This document shows positions 11,679-24,300 of a stretch of 64,000 nucleotides of DNA, one piece after another. Source of the stretch: Symsagittifera roscoffensis (lineage: Eukaryota; Xenacoelomorpha; Acoela; Convolutidae); NCBI RefSeq assembly GCF_963678635.1, contig NC_087062.1:76254349-76318348 (forward strand), read 5' to 3'. Position numbers and translations under genes: made by a program. A model generated the notes under the pieces. It was not told where the DNA came from and searched no databases. It saw nothing but the letters and a program-made list of their open reading frames with translations. Position 1 is the first letter of the stretch. Each line of letters opens with the position of its first letter.

Positions 11679-13909
11679 CGTAATCATTTTGTACACTATT
11701 CTCTTTTGTTCATTGTCATATTGATTTTTTTTTTCAAATTGAAGAGGCTCATTTTCTAGACTTTTTGTACTACTAATTAAATTATTGGGAAAAAATTCAC
11801 AAAGCAATTTCTCCGAGTTGAGTAAAATTTTTTTTATGACTGTAACTAAACCTGATGGTTGCCATTCATGCCCAGATCCACGCGTGATCATTAATCAAGC
11901 GCCCAAAAGTCTAAACCCAATTATGGCTCCAACTAAACTAAGATAATTGTTCACACAAAAACGGGCTAATTGAGACAATCAACATAAATTTTTCTTAAAT
12001 TTCTGAAAATTGCAAAGTTGCTATGCTAACTTTTCCTCTCTCGTTTTTCAATTCACTTTTTACCTCATTTTTTTTCTGAAATTATATCAGAATTTGCCGG
12101 TTCCATATAAAATTTTTTTGGTGTTTCTATTAATCGATTCGATGGCGAGAACCTCAAATTTACGGTTTTAATATCTTTTTCACTGTCATGCAAGTCACAT
12201 GGTTGGCCTAATGAGCTTGAGTTTTTTGAAACATAAAACGCTACAACTTTATATGTTTGGTCAAACAATTTCGGCAGCTTGTAAGTAAACTGCCTTTTTT
12301 TGTTCTCTTAACTCCATATTAATGTCACTTCAATCAGGTAAAAATGAATATTTCAACGGAAGGTTACGAGACGGATACCCTAATTGTCATTGTGAATTAT
12401 CCTACTGGTTACTGCTTAGGTTCAGTAACGTTCTTACTAGTTTTCAAAAAAAAATCTGTCCTTTATAATGGCAGTTTTAGATTACAATTTGGTCATAAAG
12501 GAATAAACCATCTTTTTGACCACTTAAAGGAATTCGCTGCTCACTTCATAAAGTTTCCATCGATACAATGTTTTGCCAAGTAGAATTCAATTTGTTACCT
12601 TCCGGGGATAGCTATTTTTCGGCCAATTTTCGAGCCGTGTTGGACTGGATACTCTTCTGCTTTCAAAAAATAATGTGGTCTTTTTATGACGCAAGACTAG
12701 CTATGACTATGAGTTTTTGATGAAAGAGCTGGTAATCAAATTCAACACTGAAGTTAACGTTTCTTTATTTCAGTATCGACTACACAAAATGTGTCCTGTC
12801 AATTCGAAATTGGCTCACTATGGACCCTGAGAGAATGAAAATCCAAATCTGCAAGCCTTCGACTGCGTCTGTTATGTTAAAATGCCCTGCAAAATATTGA
12901 CTTTCCTAAGTCCAAAAGTGTTTAGAATTGTTCCTTCCGCAGTGTTTTTTTTCTGGAAAAAAAATGAAATACTTGTTAAAGCTGTGTGCGAAAAAACCAT
13001 TCAGTGCTGTCATTCTTCAAACTCTTCAAATGCCGAAATTATTTAATTTTTTTTTCGAGTCTGCATCTCGGAAGTCTTACACCCTTCGTTTTTACGAATA
13101 AAATTTTAAAAAAATATGGCTTGAGAAGGTGAAGGCTTTAGTTCCAATTACCCTTAACCAGAATCTAAACACGTCAAAACGACGTGAGTTCAGCGAGAAA
13201 ACTAAATTCGAAAAAGAGCGAAACGCCAACCTTATCTAGCAAATTGCTCAAAAAAAAACAGAACGCGAATACCAGTGCTATGCAGGTAGTTGAACAACTG
13301 AGACGAGATGATGGATGACAACAACGGAGGAGATGGAAGAGGAGAACAGAATCAAAAAATGATCAATTTGTTCAATCATATTTAAAAACGTTTGTCTATT
13401 TTATATATTTGTTTCTTAGTGCAATTTTTCTTACTTATTTTTCTGACTGTTTTTTTTCCACCTGTTAAAATTTTTTGTCTCTCAATTGAAAAAAAAAGAA
13501 AGTATTTCAACCCAGTTGATCGTTCTTTGAAAAAAAATTGAGCCGTACTTTTTATCAACAGAAAAAAACATCTCACGGGATGTCTCCCCCAATAAACCTT
13601 TCTTCCCTACTGTCTCATCACAAATTCTGATGATTTGTAATCTTTCTGAACCCAAAATAATCTCAAATATCAATTTTTATTTGGTGATTGTTTCCAAAAC
13701 GATCCCTAAGCTATGCTTGCTAAGATTTTCCCCAACTACTAAAGGGTGACCTTCACCCTTTTATATAAACAATGTTTTAAAATTTGTCTGTGAATTCACT
13801 TGACGATGATTAAATCTTTGTTTTTGAGTTCTGCGTTGTTAGATAATAATTTCAGTTCTATTTCTTAATTGTTCAAACGCAGCAACTGATTAATTCAGTT
13901 ACAAACAAA
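11679..13909. other. Intergenic stretch, no gene recognised
   Basis: Several 60-80-codon frames exist (for example 12344-12583 plus), but none has recognisable motifs. A short perfect hairpin, AAGGGTGACCTTCACCCTTT, lies at about 13742-13761. Low-complexity T and A runs are common. Confidence 0.45.
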
Positions 13910-13982
13910 ATTGCGGATTCCTTTACCATTTGCGGAATCGCTTACATTTGCGGATTCCTTTTACATTTGCGGAAGCCACTTA
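13910..13982 (+). repeat. Four-unit tandem repeat of about 19 bp
   Basis: The unit TTGCGGATTCCTTTACCAT is repeated four times with small changes (GGATTCC, GGAATCG, GGATTCC, GGAAGCC). It is a short minisatellite with no coding meaning that I can see. It lies about 1.1 kb beyond the end of the Eph gene. Confidence 0.7.
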
Positions 13983-14239
13983 GTTTGGTTAAGTCGTTCA
14001 TAAGTGGGGAATCCAGAACGATTAGCTTTGTTTGCTTGTGGCGGAAACCGCGACAAAACAAATATGCCGACAAAATTTACGTTAGTGGGATTTGTACGTG
14101 AAATCCACGGAAGTTTTGTGAGTGGTATTCATTTGCATTTTGGAACTTGTTTAAGCACTTGTCTCTGGAATTCAGAAACATACAGACACCAAGTTGCGGG
14201 CGTATTCAGTGAACTGTTTCGCCGGTAATACTTTGATTT

Positions 14240-15060
14240 TGCGCTTGTTTCAAGGTATTTTTGTACGTTCTTGCATTTTAAACGTTTCTTAGAGCTTGTT
14301 TTGGCAGTTTTTTGCCGATATTTACCAAGCGCAGAGACCCATGTTTTTAAAAATTATAATTATTTAGTGACGTGGCCACCAGAGGAGTGGGTATGTTAAA
14401 TTTCTAGAATAAAAGAAAATGAAAAACTTCATGATTGCCAACAATTTTTTGAACTTTCAAAAATTTCGAAAAAAAAAACTAAAAAGTTTATAAAATTGAA
14501 AAAACTTATAATGTTTTGTCGCATGCTCTACTACAAGATACAAATATTTGGATAGTAAAAAAGAAAATCAGTTAATTGATAATCTATATGTATCTTGAAA
14601 CCGAATACGGCAAAAAGTGTTAATGAATACATTTTCAAATTTGATTACCCATAGGGGCTGTTTTGAAGTCGGAGTATTTTGCATCCTGTGCTCTACAGGT
14701 GATGAGGCGCTCTTTGACTCTTTCAACAAAACTTAAATTCAATTTACTAGCGCGTGAACAACCGCGGGGTGTAGACGAAAATAATCGGTGTCTTCGATAT
14801 TCGGCGCTGCGGTGGGAGATCGGTCTTTTATCGTGAGTCTAGTTTTGCCGGCAAAAAACATATTTTCACAAATCTGAATTAATTAGTGATTAAATGAATT
14901 AAAAAGCAGCACAGCGCATAATAAAACTACTTAAGTAAAAACTGCACAATAAAATTTAACGTTTACAAGTTGGCATATCTGAAATTAATTTAAACACTGT
15001 TTCAGTCTAACTTGGTGAAAGCATTTCGAAATAGGATAAAATTTCGCAACGAGGAAGTCT
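14240..15060. other. Region just beyond the Eph stop codon
   Basis: This should hold the 3' UTR of the Eph receptor gene (read on the minus strand). No minus-strand AATAAA close to the stop codon was found by eye. No other gene is recognisable. Confidence 0.35.
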
Positions 15061-15382
15061 CTAGACAAGCATGTTGACCGCACTGTTTTTGAAAGTACTC
15101 GTGGTGACCATGTATTTAGATTGATTCTGCTTTTTTAAGGATTCGATGTAGCTTATAATCTTTTTCTTGTGTTTATTGTTTGTCACTCCGATTGCTCCGA
15201 TCATATCTTCTGTCAGCTCTATGAGATCGGAGGAGTCGAGAATGTTGTTGGTCAAGAAGAAGCTGAGGTACTGCTTTTCTAGCTTGAGAGATCTCAACAT
15301 TTGTTCCGATGCAGGTACTTGGCTCTGACTTCTTTGAGTCATGTTCGCTAATGTCGAATACTGCTGCTGTGCTTGGTAGATC
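15061..15382 (-). CDS. Eph exon 17: SAM domain and C-terminal tail
   Basis: After a Gln-rich linker, MLRSLKLEKQYLSFFLTNNI and the IGAIGVTNNKHKKKIISYIE helix form a SAM domain of about 60 residues, as in all Eph receptors (L-G-V-T-x-x-x-H-x-x-K-I). The tail ends in Asn-Met-Leu-Val, a hydrophobic-x-hydrophobic C-terminus that fits a class II PDZ ligand. The stop is at 15061-15063. Confidence 0.92.
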
Positions 15383-18300
15383 CTAAAACAAAATCAAATA
15401 AATTCTCAAGAACTCAAATGGCCCGCGCTTCGATAAAAATTAGTTATCCTCGAATAACTTTTTTTCGAGAAAATAGCTTAAATGAAAACTTGTAAAAAAC
15501 TGCACGTGCAATCCATGTTTACTAATAAACCGAAACTATTGAAAAAAATCCGTCAATAAGTTGAAATTCTGACAATAGATCAATTTTGAGGAATAAATAC
15601 TCACATTGAGTTAGTGAAGGGCTGGTTGATGAACAAAGGGTGGCGCACAATGTTATCCAAGGTCTCTCTGATCTGTCTGAAATTAGGTCGGCTGTTCTTG
15701 TCTGGATTCCAACAAGAAGACATCAGTTCCGAAATAGCTTCCGGACATCCTTCCGGAATCGACAGCATGAATGGAGTTTGGAAGTTTCCATCGACCTGAA
15801 AAAATTATCAATTCAAGTTTTGCTCATCATTTCTGTTTTCGAGCAGATATATGGTGATGAATTTATAGCTCGGATTAAATTAGATGCAAACATTATTGTT
15901 TTTAATCAGTCAAATGTTAAATCAAGTACATTTTCATTAAAAGTGAAGATTTATGACAACTCGTATTTTTTTATTTTAGAGAGTCTTTTTCGTTCAAACT
16001 GCGCATGAAGTGACCAACCAATTGTGTTCACAGTGAGATTAAAATCTGTTCGCAGCTTTCCATAGAGTGTTATGTGATGTTTACACCGCCGGGTCTTATT
16101 TTAGCTCAGTTGGAGGTGTCAACGAGCCATTCATACTCTTGTCAAGCTCAATTCACTTCTTTCAGCCGGGGACTATTCTCATAGCAGAAGGTGGCAAAAG
16201 GCAGAAAATTTCTAACCTATCGAAATTTTAAAACTGTCCAAAGCTGCCTGATTTTCACGCTTCCTTTTCTCAAGTTTCCATTACTGTATTATAATTGGCT
16301 GATAAGCATTTCTGTCTTTTGAACCTTCTGCCATGAGGATTTTCCACTTTTTTTTATTGTTTCAATTCAAAATTCATTTTCTTCTTGTGGTGTTTTTTTT
16401 ATGTGCAAATTATACAAATCTTGTGCCTTCGCCTCATTTTGCAACCTTCTACAGAAAACATCACAAAATCTTGAATTTTTTTAAAGGCAAGTTATCTGAT
16501 GCTATCAGAAAAAAAAATAAAAGTTGTAACTTGAAAGGTGGTTTTTCTAATAAAAATCAGCTGTGTTCAAAAATTTGTTCTCACTTTTAATGTACAAGGA
16601 ATCGCTTTGAAAGTTGCGCACAGGGGATCAAAAATTAATTTTCTCCATTTTTCCAACTCCTTTTCATCTTACTTCCTTGATTCGAGAATGCGTGATTAGC
16701 AATCAAATTGTAACACATTTGCAAAATTAATCCAAGATCACATGGAAAAAAACCTAATCATCTCATCCCCAGGTGTCCGATAGAGAAAAAAAAGATCAAA
16801 GAAACTTACCAAAATTTGAGAAAAAAATTTATCAGAAGTTGATGAAAAAAATGAATATCAAATGCAATCAAAAATTAACAAAAAAAAAGTAAGAATCAAG
16901 CGAATCAAAAATAAGAGCTAAGAGAAAAAAAAAGAAGAAAAAAAAATGAAATTTTGTATTACTATTTTTTGGCAATATATTACTTTTTTTAATTCCAGCA
17001 GTACTGATTATTACAAAATAAAGCATGGAACTTACAAGTTCTGATGAGACCGATTTGGGATAAGCAAGGTGAGGTGAGCTTCCATTTGAAAAGACTTCCC
17101 AGATGACAGTGGCGAAACTGTAGACATCAGATGCGCTCCAGTATTTCTTGTAATTTACCACTTCAGGCGCGCTCCAGGGAACCAAGTACTTTGCGATCTA
17201 AAAGGAACAAACACCTCAATGAAACTCGAAAGAACAAAAGGTTGCTGCACCAAAGGAAAACATATCAAACATGCAACCAGAAACAAAAAATCACATAAAA
17301 CTTTAATTGTCAGAAAAACATATTTTTGTTGATAAATTAAGCATTCCGTTTGTAGTTCTTTTTTTGTTTATTTGCAAGATAAGATAACAGAACGTCGCCG
17401 TTGACAGAATATGGACATAAAACAGTTTTTTACACTTCAAAACTGTGAAAAGAGCTGTAATCTTAAATCCGTTAAACGTCAACATTTATACAATAGTGTT
17501 GCTATAATAAGGGGAAGTTTTTTTTTATATATATATAAAAAATTATTTCACATCAAAAAGATAAGTTTTTCCAATTAAATGGAGGCAAATGATTGAATGA
17601 TGTTATCTGATTTCCACATTTTAATTATTAACGACAATTTTTTCTATTATCAAGTCTGTCCATTATTATTTTCTGGCTTTCAATTATACTGGCATCTGTC
17701 AGTTTCTTTTTCTGTTTTCCAATTTTATAGACATTCAATGCTAACATGTAAATAGAATGATATATAACAAAGTAGTAATTTAACTAATTGTATTTGCATT
17801 CAAATCATCAGAATTACTGAATACCTTAGCTGTTGATCCAGTTGAATCTTCTAATTCCAAAGCTGTTCGCATGTCAAATCCTGCTATTTTGCAAATTCCC
17901 GACGAGTTGACGGCTATGTTTTCCGATATCAACACCTGAGAACAAGAAACCCGTTAAATATTGATGGAAACTACAAGCTATTAACTGTATCAATTTGCAT
18001 AACATTATCATTTAACACTGATTGACGCTTGTAAAAGTGCTGGAGTTAATTTAGATTACATGCTCGTCATTTAAGTGGAAGGCCATAAAGCTGAATTCGA
18101 TCAGTTAGAAGCCTCTTAAGTCATTCATTAGACACTTCAAATTCATTCATTTTCAGAAGCCTTTTTTTCAAGCTGGCTTTTCAGCCTCACGGTGTTGTTT
18201 TTGTGTTTTCGTTCTTGATAGATTGTTTTTACAGATACACCTTGTAAATACAAGTTTGAAACATTTTCAAAGACTCCTGCCATTTTTGACGGGAAAATTG

Positions 18301-21300
18301 GTATCAAACTGGTTGTTTTAGACCCATGTTTACTTTTGCAGAGCCACAAACCATTTTAAAACGCTAGCGAAGCGCCAATTCAGCAAAAACCTGCTGCTTA
18401 ATGAAGATTAACTAGCACAATTGACAGCTAATTTTACATCAAGTTGCGTTTGAAATTCTTCAAAAATTAAGTTAATATTTGGATAATTTGTAGTCTCGCT
18501 AGTGACTTACGTAAATTTGCATTTGCAAATTTTCTAACAAAATTTTATTCGAAAAAAAGACAATTTTTTTAGACAAGTCTTTTAAAAATATGAGCAATAA
18601 TGTTCCCACTATTTTAAACCCATTTATGACCCATTAATTTTCTGTTTTAATAAATTATACATTTGAGAACACCTCTCAGTCTTCCCTAGTTGTCATTGTT
18701 TATTAAAAAGTAATAAATTTTTCCTACTAAATAATTAATCAATGGGAGTTAACGCCGCAAATGAAATGAACTAGCTAGCTTACTATAATCTATTTGAACA
18801 GAAAAAAAACAAGTTCTAGTTTTGATCTTCAAAAACATATTTATGGTTTTCTTTGAAATTGGCTGCAAAGACAACAACAAGTATTTTTTTCCTTAATTGC
18901 AAAAAAGTCCCTAGAATTCTTTTAATCAAATTTTGCTAAAAACCGAGTGTCAAAACTAGTACCATAAATTTTGTTTAAACGATACTAATTAATGAAAAAT
19001 TGAAACATTGTGAAACGTCTCTGAAGATTAGGACCGTTTTCTTACTTTATGACAGTAGCCCAAGTCCGACAGGTACTGCATGCCACAAGAGATTCCTCTC
19101 AAAAGGTGAACAAGTTGGATCGAACTCAACTTGTCGCAAGATTCTCGCACAAAACTCAACAGGTTTCCCTTGTGGGCAACCTCATAGCACATGTACGCTT
19201 CTGTGGGTCCTAAAATTAACAAAAAAAAATAAAAACCAAATATAGATTTGCAAACAGGAGTAGATGGTTCAAAACTAGAACAGGATTTCCCGATCAAAGT
19301 TTCTATTGCTCCGAGTTTTAAAAAATTTTGTCCCCTGTTCTTAAGATGCAGTTTTCTTTCGTATAACAAAATTTCTACAATTTTAATGACTACAATATTA
19401 ATGCATATACAATCAACCAATTTTAACATTCTATATAGGATCATGAAATACCTGACTGGCTAGGCTTACTAGACTTGATGTGAAAGAATATTGGAATCAA
19501 TCTTAATAATTCAATTGTTCAATCACTGGCTCTTTTGGCAGCATATCAACGTCTGTTCTTAAGACGGACTATTATAAAAAACATACTGATTGTAACATAA
19601 ATTAATAGCTTAGCATGCAGTTGACCTTGTATGGCTACATGTAGTGCCATGATAAAACATCAAGTTATATATATAGTATCAATATATCAAGGTTACTCAT
19701 TTGAAAACACAAATGTTCACACTTTCTTACCATAAGCGACGCCATACACCATGAGGACATTTGGGTCGTTGAATTGCGATGCTACTGCGGCTTCGGATGC
19801 GAAACTTCGCAAGTCTGTTGTGTTTGAAACCGACATTAGGTCGCACTTTTTAGTCACGAGTTCAATTCTCTGGTCATCTAAAGTATGCAGAATTGCACGG
19901 CCAAAATGTCCAGTCGGATATTGCTCTGAATTCTCAAGACCTAAACCAAATTTGTTTCCATATCGAATATGAATTTTAGAAACAATTCAAGGCATGTAAT
20001 AAAAAATTTCCTAAACTTTAATAAATATTTGTAACTTGATACTGTTCAATCCTTATATAGAATAACTTAGGTCTTAAAAAGTGTATAAATTAGGTCTTAA
20101 TAAAGTCGCTAAGCATCTAAGTCAGATTGAGTGACTCAAGGTATGCAACAAACCTGTACTAAGTTTTTGACTGTCGAATATTTCAAGTTGGTCTAATGGA
20201 ATTTCTCGAGTGAACTCGTACAACACTTTTTCCGGATCTTCGCAGAACTTCGGATCTACAAAACTCTGACCGAAGGGTGACTTCATTCCTAAAACAAACA
20301 ATGGGAAGTTAAAAAAACACAAAAATTAGCAATCAAGGTGGTGCAGATTCAAAGGCGAGCCGCGGAAGCCGCCCTTAAATAAACAGTTTTTTTTATTTAT
20401 GGAAAATATTTAGGGGTAAAAACGGAACAGGGCTGTTCCGCATTTTACTTTTCATATTGTTTACACTTGAATAAATTTCCATTTTGCACCTGACCAGGTT
20501 CAGTGCCAAATTCTGGCAAAAAATGCAGCAAAAATACTGAAAATAAAGGGTTGAATGCTTAGGAACTTACACAAAAATGAAAAGTCACAGTGTGGTTTAA
20601 GAATATAATTTTATTTAGAAGAAAGAACTGGGAGAAAAAGTGGCGATAAAATTGTAATATTAACGCTTCAATACCCTTGGAAATTACTTTTTTATTTCGG
20701 CTCAGTGATAAAGTAACTTTGAAAGGAAGTCATTAATGTGAGGGCGAATCAGCGAATCGGTTTGATCATTAAAGAAGATTAACAGAAGGGAAAACAAATA
20801 TTGTGCCCAAGATTCGAGTTGTAATAAAAATCATACTCAAGATTAGAGCAGCTGGTTGTTGAGCAAGTACAACAGATTTCAGGAGAGACCATGGTTGAAT
20901 CTTCGATAGTTTGTATTTGAGATTTGTTAAAAATCCCTCTATGGCATCTAATACCGAATACGCACCCCTCCCCCTATAATGATCTCATCTACCGGTTTAA
21001 CGATATTGAATCCTTTTGTAACAGAGGGATAATTAGCAGGATCCTTTCGTTCTTAGAATGGAAAATGTACCATAAGTAGATTCGGTCTGACTGTAGCAAT
21101 TGGGAGAGACATCCAACAAGTGCATGCTCCGATGGCTACTGTTGTTCCACATGGCGCCCGAACTGTCGATGGGAGTTGAGCGACGATAGCAATAGACAGC
21201 TAACACTAGTATGACCAGCATCAGAAGAATGATGGCCATGATCATGGCTGCTGTTATCACCAAGTGCTTCGGACTCAACTCCAGATCCAACGAAGAGATC

Positions 21301-24300
21301 TCTCCTAACAATATCAGCGACTTGAGTTCAACTTTTTCAACAACCATTTTTTTCAGAAAAAGAATTTTATTTTTCAGAAAAAAAAATTAGTTCAGAGTTC
21401 AGTTAACATCTATACAAACTTGAGTATTTTGAAACAAAACCTTTCCAACTTTTTCGACAGTGTATTTATAGAGGAGGTAGTTCAGGCTACCATGCAGTAG
21501 TGCATCGACCCTCAGAGAACTCATGAGAAAGTGGAAACCGATCAAAAATAGATTTTGCACACTGTTTTTCTAGATAAACATTCTTATAAGTACTAGCTGG
21601 TTAAGAATAACGAATGAGAAGTAAATTGCCAGAAGGACATCATTTGCATAAAATAAAACAAATCACAATTTATCTGATCTGACCGCAATGTTTTTTATGT
21701 GAATTTTTTGTAGTGAAAATTTGAAGTGGTTTTTTTGATATGATTCAATTGCATAAATACTTGCTTTCACATCTTTGAAGTTTGATAAAAAACACTTTTG
21801 ATGGAAACAGTTGATTTTACTAATAATATTTTACTGGATTTCAATTTGCGTCAACTTAAAACCTCGTTTCTGTAAAAAGCTTATTGTCTCGAAGAACTTC
21901 ATTTCCAGGTTTTTTCTTGGTCCCAGTTTCTAAAAAAAATTTAATTCAGATGAAGCATCATCAATTTTAAGTCACCTTGTACATCGAAGTAGAGATCGTT
22001 AGAACATACATCGGGCTGTACCACCGAGCACACTTTGAACTTCCACGGGCCAGGAGCCACATCTGTAAAACAGGAAAACAAATCAACAATTATCCCGACA
22101 CATTGGCTAAAAAATAACACAGCAAAATCATTCTAAAAACATCTCATTTTTATACAAAAATATTAAACAAAAAATTGTGACAAGCAACTTTATTTGGTCA
22201 GTTTCCTGAAATGCTACATTCGTTTTATGGGAAACAATTAAAGGCAATGTTTGCGTTTTCGTTCGAACAGCAATAGAAAATAGTTCATGCGCATAACCTA
22301 ATATGAACCGAGTTTGCTTTTGGGTGAAATTGAATGCAAAAAACGACGCACTGCGCCATAGTTGCCCTCCACTGACTTTGCTCACATCAATAAATCACCA
22401 TTCAGAAAATCTTCCCAAATTTACGACTGACTAGCGCAATAATTTTTGAGTGATTAATTGCTCTCTTTGGCAGAGTTCTTCGCAAGATATGGAGCCCATT
22501 TGGTCATATATTTCAGACCAGTCAGTCTCTTACTAGAGATCCAACCCAACATTCCCACCCGCATCAATGTCATACAGCCGATAAATTATGGACAAATTAT
22601 GCAAAGGATGATGGACAACCAATAATCCTCCAGCCTATTTGCATAAGTTTGCCTCAATAGAGGAATTAACTGTGATCACGGAAAAAGAATAACAAAAAGG
22701 TGATTTTTTTCCAAGCTACTTTTTTTCAGAAAATCGACGGAAGGAGATATCAAATATTCATGCATATCCATTACACCCGGTATTAAATGTGAGATAAATT
22801 TAGTACAGATGCTTTTAGGGACTCCAGTTGAAGGACTTAGCCCAACCAGGATACATTTTTAAGGTTGTGTGCGGGAAGAAAATATTTATGTAGTGTAGTG
22901 TGAATAGAGGAGTTTATCAATAAAAATCGGCCCAAATGACTCCCACTTTGCGTGCAAATCAATCCCATGTGACACTTTCATGCTAATTAGTCTCACAGCT
23001 TCCTTAAAAGCTTTCCATTCAGTCACCAAAAATCACCTCTTAATCTCATTACGACTGATTTGTCTAATAGATTTATATTTTTCCCTTCTGCTGCAAACAA
23101 ATGTAGCATTAATAGATTTTATTTTCTCTCTATTTTTTGTTAATTTCAAGATTTTCTGTTTAATTTTCCATGCATTAGCCCTGCTGGCACCGCGCCCCTT
23201 TTCTATTTGTTTGCTGGGTCTCTATCAAAAACGAAAACAAAAGCTGGGAGTGAAAAATATGAAGAGAGGGCGGATTAGGGGCGACACGCCTTGAAACATA
23301 TATAGTACCCCAGTGTAATAGGCAGGCATTAGGCAGTCCACCACAATTGACGCCCCGAGGGAAGGCTGAGAATGGACTCGGACAAAAGACCAAATTAATT
23401 GGGCCTTCTGATACAATCAATTGAATAGTATCTACGAAATTAATTAGTTGTCAAAACAAACGGTCAAAATAAATCCCTCTCTGAGATAGCTAACAAAAAC
23501 TGCATGTACAAAATTGACCTACAGGAAATGCCCGAGGAATCTATCTCAAAAACTAAACCAAAAGTTCCCCTCAAACCCTAGTTTGCCTCAAATACTTTAA
23601 GGTTTTCTGTTTCCATTAATTTAACTTTCAACTGGACACGTTTACAGCGTGTTTAGTTTCAAAACACGCAATGAAAAAAATAACAGCGGGATTCGGACGT
23701 AGGATCTATGGTTTGAAAAGTTCAACTCACGTCGCATAGTGTACTGTGGGATTTGGACTTCCTGTTCAGACTGGTGTTCGTTGTTAAACATAGAGATGAC
23801 CTTGAACCCTCCCTGCATTGAGACTGGCTCGGAAGCCCACGTGAGATATATTGAGTTATCTTGTTCAGATTTCACGTCCAAATTGGTTATTTTGGCTGAA
23901 AAAAAAAATGATAAAATGATAGAAGTCATCTTGAGAATTTTATTATAAATATCGAAACAATTCAAATTGATTAAAATACAAGAATGTTTCAGCTGACAAG
24001 TCAAATTTTACCATACATAGCAGTCGTGGATAATTATCTTTTTAAATGGATTTAACATGAAAAACTTTATTAACTGCGATTTTGACCCAGCATGATATGA
24101 TTTGGATAGCTGTCATCAACTTTCATAGCCTTGTTTTTTTTACTATACTTCATGTACTATACTAATATTTAGCTTTGAATAATTCTGCGTCATAGTATTG
24201 CTTATATAAAGAAAAATGTCGGGAAGATTTCTCAGATTAATTCCGACCGTCGGAAATGACTATTCATTCACATGAAGAATTACCCGAAAGCAATGCTGAT

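Noticed and set aside
15614-16008. Plus-strand overlapping frames of 61 and 122 codons
   Set aside because: Antisense to the kinase C-lobe exon at 15605-15795; no independent homology.
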